A DNA stretch of 40,524 bases, taken from Bacteroidota bacterium. Lineage in GTDB: Bacteria > Bacteroidota > Bacteroidia > Cytophagales > Cyclobacteriaceae. The notes under the pieces were generated by a model. That model searched no databases and was not told the DNA's origin. It saw nothing but the letters and a program-made list of their open reading frames with translations. The position numbers and the translations under genes were made by a program. The stretch is from assembly GCA_024280115.1 (NCBI GenBank), contig JAJRQT010000067.1, forward strand, positions 1 through 40,524, written 5' to 3'. Below, in pieces: positions 27,424 through 35,102 of the stretch. Within the stretch, counting starts at the first letter, position 1. Each line of letters opens with the position of its first letter.

Positions 27424-27563
27424 CTACTTTACTAAGTTGAGTAGTCGTTTGATTTTCATCTTCTTTTTACCCTTGATCCCTAAAGGGAAGAAGACGAAAA
27501 TCAACCTGCCTCTCTTTAGGGTTTGGGATAAAACAGGTTGATTTTGCCATCTTTGTAAAGTAG
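27424..27563 (+). repeat. Structured intergenic element, copy 1 (alternative hairpins)
   Basis: Nine-base ends CTACTTTAC and GTAAAGTAG (27424-27432, 27555-27563) bound the element. Inside, 27449-27465 pairs with 27488-27504 over 17 positions with one A/C mismatch, capped by a CCCTT/AAAGGG stem (27470-27474 with 27483-27487). The same middle arm (AAAATCAACCTG, 27497-27508) is also perfectly complementary to CAGGTTGATTTT (27534-27545), so two hairpins compete. The leader TAAGTTGAGTA, the GATTTTC arm and the apical CCCTAAAGGG recur at 34901-34997 in the opposite orientation. The remaining parts of 27163-27850 hold no gene; a C-rich/G-rich pair at 27624-27664 may be a decayed hairpin. Confidence 0.7.
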
Positions 27564-27712
27564 TCTTAAAAGAAGCATTTAAATTAATTATAACTCATTG
27601 GTTTTCAGCATCAATTCTCTTTTCCCCCTTTTCTAACCTGTACGGACTTTTTTTTGGGAGGGGGATTTTAGCCGGACACAAGTAATTTTTAATCAAAATT
27701 TATAGTTTAATC

Positions 27713-27757
27713 GATCCACAATACAATTCACTAATTTGAAATACTAAGCGAAGTCAT
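27713..27757 (+). repeat. Dispersed 46-nt repeat, copy 2
   Basis: About 38 of 46 positions match 10345-10390, with one base missing here. It lies downstream of the Omp85-type gene, beside the structured element at 27.4 kb. Confidence 0.5.
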
Positions 27758-27850
27758 GGAAAAAACATGCTTTTTTTGTGCATTCTGCTATCGAAGGCCT
27801 TGATGCTCGAACTGGTTGGTTTACATTAATGATAATGACCCTTTCCCGCC

Positions 27851-29119
27851 CTACAACTCCAGCCTGAACCAATTGCTGTTGGTTCCCGAATAGGTGAAAT
27901 ACATCCGCATACTGAGCCAGGGGACCATGGGAATATTGAAATAAAATCCTGTGCCTACACCATACAATGGTTGCGTGTTGTAAAGATCAACATATTTATC
28001 TTTGCCATTGCCCCAATTCACATACACCGACTGCTCCATGGCAAACCAATCACGGTTGATGTAGGTGAAATGCCACCCAATATAAGCGGTGTAAAAGGAC
28101 TGCCCAGAAATCTCTCCTGTCAGAATACCTTTCACATCATTGGCACCTTTGTAGAACAAAAGCGATGGAATTGTAGAAGAAGTATATCCGGTTGAAAACT
28201 CAGAACTAAACTGGACAACCTTATTAAAAAGCTTATAATAATTAACTCCAGAACCAACCGAGTAGTAAAATGGGCTGTTCTCGTCCAGGCCAATCCCTGC
28301 CCCGAAACCGATGCTTGCGCTAAAGCCATCCTTCTGATGCCGCATCCGTTTAACGTATCCGATGGATTCCCTCGCAGATAAACTTAAATAATTTATTTTG
28401 TAATTCCCGGCAAATGGCGCTTCTGTATCAGCGCGGGATGAATCCGTTTCATGTTGGAAAATGCTCCATCCAAAATCCGGTGAAAACCTATATTTAAAAT
28501 CTTCATGCCAGGGGTTTGAGATACCTCCGGAAAGTTGTTTTACATCATAGGCAATCTCAGAAACCTTCTCTCTGTTGTGGAACCTGAAATTCTTTCCCTG
28601 TCCATAAAGCACTCCCCCACTTATCGACATATTCTTATAAAGCAACTGTCTTGGAATAGTGACGCCCATGCTGAAATTTTTAGCATTAGTGCCAATGGTG
28701 CCACCAATATTAAAATTGATGTTGCGACCAAGAAAGTTTCTGTCCGACATCCCAAGGGATAGGCTCCAATCCTGCCTGTTTCCATTAAATGAAAGAATGG
28801 GCACGATGGTCAGGGCATCTTTTGCCATTATTTCCAGTAGGTAATTCCCGTTGGCCAGCGTATCCAACTCATATCCAACCTTGGCGAAATTTCCAATATT
28901 CCAGATCCTGATTACCATTGTATCCAGAACCCCACGATTTATTGAATCACCAGCTTTAAATTTTAGCTCATCCCTGATGATTGCTTCTTTGGTTCGCCAG
29001 TTTTTATTAATCCGAATGGAATCTATTTTTATTTTCTGATCAGCATAATGCTTGTCCTGACTATTTGCCTGAATTGAAATAAATAAAATACAAATAACTA
29101 TGAATAAGATTCTGGTCAT
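27851..29119 (-). CDS. Omp85-superfamily outer-membrane protein with one POTRA domain
   Basis: A 422-residue protein with a signal peptide (ISIQANSQ). Residues about 28-105 form one POTRA-like domain (IKIDSIRINKNWRTKEAIIRD, ELKFKAGDSIN, RIWNIGNFAKVGYELD). A barrel of about 16 strands follows, starting TIVPILSFNGNRQDWSLSLGMSDRNFLGRNINF, which is very like the barrel entry of BamA/TamA-type proteins. It ends SNWFRLEL. BamA has five POTRA domains, so this is not BamA; small Omp85 barrels of this sort are widespread in Bacteroidota and of unclear role, perhaps in protein or lipid translocation. It is a single gene; its long 3' spacer separates it from the RND operon on the same strand. Confidence 0.78.
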   Translation of the reverse strand: MTRILFIVICILFISIQANSQDKHYADQKIKIDSIRINKNWRTKEAIIRDELKFKAGDSINRGVLDTMVIRIWNIGNFAKVGYELDTLANGNYLLEIMAKDALTIVPILSFNGNRQDWSLSLGMSDRNFLGRNINFNIGGTIGTNAKNFSMGVTIPRQLLYKNMSISGGVLYGQGKNFRFHNREKVSEIAYDVKQLSGGISNPWHEDFKYRFSPDFGWSIFQHETDSSRADTEAPFAGNYKINYLSLSARESIGYVKRMRHQKDGFSASIGFGAGIGLDENSPFYYSVGSGVNYYKLFNKVVQFSSEFSTGYTSSTIPSLLFYKGANDVKGILTGEISGQSFYTAYIGWHFTYINRDWFAMEQSVYVNWGNGKDKYVDLYNTQPLYGVGTGFYFNIPMVPWLSMRMYFTYSGTNSNWFRLEL

Positions 29120-29468
29120 ATCACATTTTTGATATGATAAATTTATAAGAGACCTGGTTTAAAATGACATGTAATGAGGTGTATGGGTTAAAATTGGGGG
29201 ATTATCCGTAAACTGCATTTAATTGAGATAAAATTGCCAATACAGGGGTGAATGAAAATGATATTTATTAAATAGTACTTTGTTACCGGTACCTTCAAAG
29301 GAATGATTAATTGATAGGCGAACATTTGGTAATCTTTAAGATTTTCCATTTTTCTTAACCATTTTATAAACGGAATAGAATGGTACAAAAACCGGAAGGA
29401 TTAGTAATCTATATGAAGAATATATTCCTTTAAGAAGTAGCAAATTCCCCTGACAACATATTTAAAAG
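29120..29468. other. Divergent intergenic region
   Basis: A 349-bp AT-rich spacer between the Omp85-type gene (-) and the TIM-barrel-like gene (+). A weak 6-bp inverted repeat (ACCATT/AATGGT, 29358-29363 with 29379-29384) is present. No gene, RNA or clear promoter was found. Confidence 0.4.
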
Positions 29469-31106
29469 ATGTCTCATATAAAATCAGATACATTACCACG
29501 CCGTGAATTCGTCAATCGGCTATTTATTTCCGGTGCAATCTTAGGAGGGATGAATCTTTCAGGAATTCAAATATTCGCTAAGGAAAACACCAAACCTTCT
29601 CGCCGGTTTCATATAAGTTTGCAAACGGAAGCATGGAATAAGAATCCTGAACTTATCAGCATCATGAAAAATGCAGGAATTTCGGATGTGTGGATGGGCT
29701 CTTACTTACAGGGCAAATGGTATCATACACCTGATGAATTAAGAAAATCTGCTGATTTTCTAGTGTCCAACGGATTCAATCCTCATGTACTTACCGTGCC
29801 TTTGGGACACCCGGGAAATGCCATAGATCCCTCAGATGAAGCATGGTCTGTTAAAAAGCAGAATTGGCTTAATGCCTGTGATTATGATGGGAGCTTATAT
29901 TCCGGAACTTCTATCCATCCTCCAATAATTGAAGATAATATAGAAGCACATAAGTTACTTGCTAACAAGGGGTTTGATATCCTTTTTTTGGATGATGATT
30001 TCCGCCTGGCAAAATATCCCGGAAAAATTGGTGGTTGTTTTTGTGATGATGATAAAAAAGAATTTCTGAAAATTCATGACTATAGCTCGCCTGACTGTGA
30101 ATTGCTTATAGACTCGGTCGCAAACAGAAAACCAACAAAAATTCTTCGTTCATGGATTGATTATATCTGCGATAAAGAATATAATATGTTCAGATCGCTC
30201 CAAGATGCAACACCTCAAATGGAGATCGGAATTATGGTCATGTATCTCGGTGCTGAGAAGGCAGGAATAGCTCTTAATAAATACAGTGATGTCCCATTCA
30301 GAGTCGGAGAGTTGATGTTTGATGATAAAAGCTTTGGGAGAATTAAGGGCAAAACGGATGAGTTGTTCAGTGCCTTATTTCATCGAAGATTTGTTAATCC
30401 GGAGCTGGCTTACAGTGAATCGACTACCTATCCTTCAGATGCACTTTCTGCTAAGAATATGGCCGCCAAGCTTACTGTATCCCTCATATCGGATGTACGC
30501 AATACCATGTTCATGAGTGGGTTACAAGCATTCCCGATAGATTATTGGAGCACACTTGCCCCGGCAATGAAAAAGAGCGCACAGCTTCACGAAGCGATCG
30601 CCGGTCATAAACCAAAAGGGCCATTCAAACATTTCTGGGGTTGGGATAGCCGCTTAGTTGGAACGGATCAACCGTTCAGTTTGTTTCTCGCTTCCGGTAT
30701 TCCCTTTGAAGTCGTTGATGATGTTACGCGGGATGGTTGGATATTTCTTTCAAACGAAGATGCAAAATCCGTTGATGAAGGCAGGTTGAATGCAAAAAAT
30801 AAAAACCTTGTGGTGAGAAAAGAAGCTGAAATTACAAATGATGATTTCATAATAATCGAAGAATCATTGGATGATGTTTTTGCTTTTAAGAAAAGTATAA
30901 TCCCTATGCTAAAAGATATCCCCTATATTGATGGAAATTTACCGGTTATTTTTTCATGGTATCCAACGGCGAGAAAAGCACTTTTGTGGAATGTAAATGA
31001 AAATCGACAGGACTATCAGATAAAGCTTAATAACAAAATAATCCGGTCGGTTTCTGTCGAAGGCCTGGATGTTTCCTTGGTATCAGAGTTGGAAATTCCA
31101 GGTTGA
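29469..31106 (+). CDS. Tat-exported TIM-barrel-like protein of unknown function
   Basis: A 545-residue protein with a twin-arginine signal (LPRREFVNRLFISGAILGG). I do not recognise a named family. The mature part has strand-helix repeats of a TIM barrel: FHISLQTEAWNKNPELISIMKNAG, DVWMGSYLQGKW, FNPHVLTVPLGHPG, and then FDILFLDDDFRLAKYPGKIGGCFC, where acidic residues end a predicted beta-strand as in glycosidase clans. Later come IGIMVMYLGAEKAG and a C-terminal part rich in beta-strands resembling a glutaminase-like or beta-sandwich domain (ALLWNVNENRQDYQIKLNN). It lies 80 bp before the rhamnosidase start, same strand, so is probably co-transcribed. A glycoside hydrolase role is inferred only from fold hints and position. 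Confidence 0.7.
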   Translation: MSHIKSDTLPRREFVNRLFISGAILGGMNLSGIQIFAKENTKPSRRFHISLQTEAWNKNPELISIMKNAGISDVWMGSYLQGKWYHTPDELRKSADFLVSNGFNPHVLTVPLGHPGNAIDPSDEAWSVKKQNWLNACDYDGSLYSGTSIHPPIIEDNIEAHKLLANKGFDILFLDDDFRLAKYPGKIGGCFCDDDKKEFLKIHDYSSPDCELLIDSVANRKPTKILRSWIDYICDKEYNMFRSLQDATPQMEIGIMVMYLGAEKAGIALNKYSDVPFRVGELMFDDKSFGRIKGKTDELFSALFHRRFVNPELAYSESTTYPSDALSAKNMAAKLTVSLISDVRNTMFMSGLQAFPIDYWSTLAPAMKKSAQLHEAIAGHKPKGPFKHFWGWDSRLVGTDQPFSLFLASGIPFEVVDDVTRDGWIFLSNEDAKSVDEGRLNAKNKNLVVRKEAEITNDDFIIIEESLDDVFAFKKSIIPMLKDIPYIDGNLPVIFSWYPTARKALLWNVNENRQDYQIKLNNKIIRSVSVEGLDVSLVSELEIPG

Positions 31107-31186
31107 TGAATTTAAAAGCAAGCCTTTAATTAAGCTTGGAGTATTCAATGAATAAATGCCATAATTTTAATGATATTATAAATAAA

Positions 31187-34100
31187 ATGAGAACAATTTT
31201 CCGAGGAATCATCCTCTCAATTTTTCTATTCACCACCGCCTGCGTTGACAGCACCCTGGTAAATATTGTCAATCTAAGATGTGAATATAAGGTTAATCCT
31301 CTTGGTGTGGATATTGAGCAACCCCGTTTTAGCTGGAACTTATCATCAAGCTCACGAGGCGTAGTACAAACTGCCTACGAGGTATTCGTCGCATCGAGTG
31401 CTGAAAAGCTGGCTGAAAATACCGCAGATGTCTGGGATAGTAAAAAGGTGGCTTCCGATAAATCTATTCATATTTATTATGATGGATCAAAATTGGAAAG
31501 CAATAAAAAATATTACTGGAAAGTAAAGGTGTGGGACCAGAATGGCCATGTACACGAAAGTGAACCGACGTTCTGGACAAGCGGGTTATTCAATGAATCT
31601 GACTGGAAGGCCAATTGGATAGGCCTTGACAAAGCGATTGGAGACGATGACCCTGACGCATCGCATAGAATCCTATCGGCGCGTATGCTGAGACATGAAT
31701 TTGAAGTTGAGAAAAAAATAGAGTCAGCCACGGCATTTATTTCAGGCATGGGCTTATTCGAGTTTTATGTAAATGGAGAAAAAATCGGCGACCAGGTTTT
31801 GGCTCCCGGCCTTACGGAATACAACAAAAGGACATTCTATATGACCTTTGACGTAACAAATAATTTGCATTCAGATAAAAATGCAATTGGCGTCATCCTG
31901 GGCAACGGACGTTATTTTGCACCGAGGGGCGATGTGCCGACATATACGAAAACCTATGGATTTCCGAAGCTTATTTGCCAGTTGGAGTTAGTTTATGAAG
32001 ATGGCGCCACACGTACTATTATAACTGACGAATCCTGGAAACTTACCACCAACGGTCCAATACGGAAAAACAATGAATTTGACGGTGAGTACTACGATGC
32101 CCGGATGGAAATGGGTGGATGGAATAAACCCGGATATGATGATTCAGACTGGATGAATGCAACACTGGTTGACAAGCCCGGTGAAAAGCTGGTAGCACAA
32201 CCAAATGAAGCGATTAAAATAATGGAAGAAGTAAATCCCATTGCAGTAAATGGAATCAAGTCAGGAGAATTCATTTTCGATATGGGGCAGAATATGGTCG
32301 GTTGGGTAGAATTGTTTGTCAAAGGGAAAAAGGGAGATAAAGTGACACTGAGGTTTGCAGAAACCCTGAATGACGATGGGAGTTTGTTCCTGGACAATAT
32401 CCGAAGCGCGGAAGTTACCGATACCTATATTTTAAAAGGAGATGGGAAAGAAAGGTGGGAACCAAAATTTACCTACCATGGATTCCGCTTTGTTGAAATG
32501 ACCGGTTACCCCGGCGAGCCTACACTATCATCAATCAAAGGCAAAGTAGTGCACGATGCGGTGGAGGTAACGGGATCGTTTTCGTGTTCCAATCCATTGA
32601 TCAACAGCATTTATAAAAATGCCTACTGGGGAATCAGGGGGAATTACCGGAGCATGCCCACAGATTGCCCACAACGGGATGAACGGCAGGGTTGGCTCGG
32701 CGACCGCTCGGCGGAATGCACCGGAGAAAGTTACATTTTTAATATCTCGAAACTCTACAACAAATGGGTGACCGACATGAAAGACGCCCAGCTCGAAAGT
32801 GGCAGCATTCCTGATGTGGCGCCATCGTATTGGCCAATTTACAGCGACAACACTACCTGGCCGGGAACTTTCCTTTTTGCTCCTGATATGTTATACACAC
32901 AATATGGTGATTTGCGCACCATAGAAACAAACTATCCGCACATGCAAAAGTGGATTACACACATGAGCCAGTTTATAAATAATGGCATCATGCCCAAAGA
33001 TACGTATGGTGATTGGTGCGTTCCACCGGAGGATATTACCCTCATTCATACCGGTGATCCAAAAAGAATTACCAGTTCTGAATTTATTGGGACTGCCTAT
33101 TTTTATCAAGAATTGAAACTTATGGAGAAGTTTGCAAAATTGCTGGGTAAAACTGATGATGCTGCCGGATATGCCAAAACTGCCGGGAAAATGAAAATAG
33201 CATTCAACGAAAAATTCCTTGATAAGCGGGACCTCAAATACAGCAACAATACACATACAGCAAACATTTTGGCGCTTAATTTTGATCTTGTGCCCGATGA
33301 ACACAAGGAAAAAATAATCGACAACCTCTTACAAAAAATATTAGCTGAAAGCGATAATCATATTGGGAATGGATTGATTGGCGGACAATGGCTGATGCGA
33401 ACCCTTACCAATACCGGGCATGCAGATGTGGCCTATACCCTGGCCGCGCAAAACACCTACCCGAGTTGGGGGTATATGGTAGAGCAGGGCGCCACAACAA
33501 TTTGGGAGCTTTGGAATGGAGATCATGGCGATCCGGGAATGAATTCAGGAAATCACGTGATGCTGTTGGGGGATTTGATCATTTGGTATTATGAAAACCT
33601 GGCCGGCATAAAAGCCGATCCCGAAATCCCAGCATTCAAACACATCATTATGAAACCCTATGTGTTGGGAGATTTAACTTATGTTAATGCATCATATAAT
33701 TCCATGTATGGAAAGATAGAAAGTAGCTGGAAGTTGTCCCAAAATAAATTTCAATGGGAGGTGACAATCCCGGCAAATATAACAGCCACAATTTATGCTC
33801 CAACCTTGGATAAAGAAGATGTGATGGAGGGCAATAGTAAAGCTTCGCGAGCAGAAAGCGTTAAATTTATCAGGTGGGAAGATCACAGGGCTGTCTTTGA
33901 AATCGAATCCGGTCATTATTCGTTTACCTCAAACGGAGCGAAAAAGACGGTTACAAAACCATATGTCTCTACCCCTGTTATCTCACCGGCAGATACAATC
34001 TTAATGGTTGGGGATAAAATAATGATGGAGATTTCCTGTGCTGAGAAAAAAGCTGTTATCCGTTATTCCATTGATGGGAATGAACTAAACAACTCCTCCC

Positions 34101-34642
34101 CAATTTATACTGAACCCCTGGAAATTTCAACGAACACAACAGTCAGGGCTCAGGCATTCGTAGAAGGGTATAACCCCGGCAATCAATCAAAAGTTACTTA
34201 CGATTTTGTAGATCCTGATAAAAATGGAATAAAGTGGAAACTGTACAGGGGTGAATTTATAAATCTCCCGGATTTCAGGAAATTAACGCCTGTTGCCCGG
34301 GGACAGGTATTTCAATTTGGTTTGGGGAAAATACACGTGCCAAAAAATAATTTCGCCCTTCAGCTTACGTCATACATTCAAATAGATAAAGATGGAAAAT
34401 ATGAATTTTCGACATCTTCCAATGATGGAAGCAAATTGTACATTGATAATAAGTTGATTGTAGATAACGATGGCGAGCACGGAGTGAAGCAAATCAGCGG
34501 TTCTTGCAATCTCACTAAAGGTAGGCATCAAATCAGGGTTGAGTACTTTCAAAGTGGAGGTAGTAAGACACTTTCCGTATATTACCGTTCCGATGAGATT
34601 AGTCACCGTCAAATTCCTGGGTCAGCATTATTTATAAATTAG
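31187..34642 (+). CDS. GH78 alpha-L-rhamnosidase with chitobiase-C-like and PA14 modules
   Basis: A 1151-residue lipoprotein when started at MRTIFRGIILSIFLFTTAC; in-frame starts at 31136 (TTG) and 31148 would spoil the signal. Domains in order: a fibronectin-like start (NLRCEYKVNPLGVDIEQPRFSW), the rhamnosidase N-terminal beta domain (WIGLDKA, FISGMGLFEFYVNG), a concanavalin-like domain, and the (alpha/alpha)6 catalytic part. The latter has CPQRDERQGWLGD (general acid region near E499) and ATTIWELWNGDHGDPG (E774, probable base). After the C-terminal beta domain come a chitobiase-C-like repeat (about 927-1010) and a PA14 domain (about 1016-1151) that may bind sugar. It removes terminal alpha-L-rhamnose at the cell surface. 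The two extra modules are absent from plain GH78 enzymes. Confidence 0.94.
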   Translation: MRTIFRGIILSIFLFTTACVDSTLVNIVNLRCEYKVNPLGVDIEQPRFSWNLSSSSRGVVQTAYEVFVASSAEKLAENTADVWDSKKVASDKSIHIYYDGSKLESNKKYYWKVKVWDQNGHVHESEPTFWTSGLFNESDWKANWIGLDKAIGDDDPDASHRILSARMLRHEFEVEKKIESATAFISGMGLFEFYVNGEKIGDQVLAPGLTEYNKRTFYMTFDVTNNLHSDKNAIGVILGNGRYFAPRGDVPTYTKTYGFPKLICQLELVYEDGATRTIITDESWKLTTNGPIRKNNEFDGEYYDARMEMGGWNKPGYDDSDWMNATLVDKPGEKLVAQPNEAIKIMEEVNPIAVNGIKSGEFIFDMGQNMVGWVELFVKGKKGDKVTLRFAETLNDDGSLFLDNIRSAEVTDTYILKGDGKERWEPKFTYHGFRFVEMTGYPGEPTLSSIKGKVVHDAVEVTGSFSCSNPLINSIYKNAYWGIRGNYRSMPTDCPQRDERQGWLGDRSAECTGESYIFNISKLYNKWVTDMKDAQLESGSIPDVAPSYWPIYSDNTTWPGTFLFAPDMLYTQYGDLRTIETNYPHMQKWITHMSQFINNGIMPKDTYGDWCVPPEDITLIHTGDPKRITSSEFIGTAYFYQELKLMEKFAKLLGKTDDAAGYAKTAGKMKIAFNEKFLDKRDLKYSNNTHTANILALNFDLVPDEHKEKIIDNLLQKILAESDNHIGNGLIGGQWLMRTLTNTGHADVAYTLAAQNTYPSWGYMVEQGATTIWELWNGDHGDPGMNSGNHVMLLGDLIIWYYENLAGIKADPEIPAFKHIIMKPYVLGDLTYVNASYNSMYGKIESSWKLSQNKFQWEVTIPANITATIYAPTLDKEDVMEGNSKASRAESVKFIRWEDHRAVFEIESGHYSFTSNGAKKTVTKPYVSTPVISPADTILMVGDKIMMEISCAEKKAVIRYSIDGNELNNSSPIYTEPLEISTNTTVRAQAFVEGYNPGNQSKVTYDFVDPDKNGIKWKLYRGEFINLPDFRKLTPVARGQVFQFGLGKIHVPKNNFALQLTSYIQIDKDGKYEFSTSSNDGSKLYIDNKLIVDNDGEHGVKQISGSCNLTKGRHQIRVEYFQSGGSKTLSVYYRSDEISHRQIPGSALFIN

Positions 34643-34673
34643 GGTACTCCCATGGGTTTAAAGGATAATGGAT

Positions 34674-35027
34674 TAATGCTATAATGATGAAATACTATAA
34701 TAAAAAAGGGGTGAATTGAGATTTTACGGATAAGAAATGTACAATGAATAGAAGCAATTAAAATATATGTGTCAGATGAAGAAAGAGGGATAAAATAGGC
34801 TATTATGGATGTAATTGTGATTAATGGCGTTGTAAAATAATAAATTTATGAGTCTATTCGGGAAAATATATTTACCCTAAATCCCTTGAAGAAGACTTCG
34901 CATAGTTTATTGATTTTCAACGAATTCCCCTTTAGGGGTTAGGGGTAGGAAAGTTGAAAATCGTCAAACTATGATTTTTCGGAATGTACTCAACTTATAG
35001 AGTCAGAAAAAAATCATTATAGCATTA
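34674..35027. mobile_element. Possible MITE-like element with 15-bp inverted repeats
   Basis: TAATGCTATAATGAT at 34674-34688 is the exact reverse complement of 35013-35027. The pair bounds 354 bp that code for nothing and contain the second structured hairpin. No transposase, and no target-site duplication that I can establish. It could be a non-autonomous element or two copies of a binding site. The whole 34643-35102 spacer holds no gene. Confidence 0.35.
34901..34997 (-). repeat. Structured intergenic element, copy 2
   Basis: CATAGTTT (34901-34908) pairs with AAACTATG (34966-34973), and GATTTTCAAC (34912-34921) pairs with GTTGAAAATC (34953-34962): 18 pairs around a 3-nt internal loop. The loop carries CCCC-TTTA-GGGG (34927-34938). 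TACTCAACTTA (34987-34997) is the complement of the leader found in copy 1. Read on the minus strand, the order leader, GATTTTC arm, CCCTAAAGGG, GAAAATCAA is the same as in 27433-27504. Confidence 0.7.
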
Positions 35028-35102
35028 TCGCATTAAATCATTATCAAAATCAAGTATTATACTAAATACCTGTAGAACCTAAATTAATTTAAAAACACTG
35101 TT

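Noticed and set aside
27851..29119. BamA itself
   Set aside because: Only one POTRA domain and 422 residues; BamA has five and about twice the length.
29188..29388. A 66-codon minus-strand frame in the 29.1-29.5 kb spacer
   Set aside because: AT-rich random-looking translation; would have to be transcribed into the Omp85-type gene leader.
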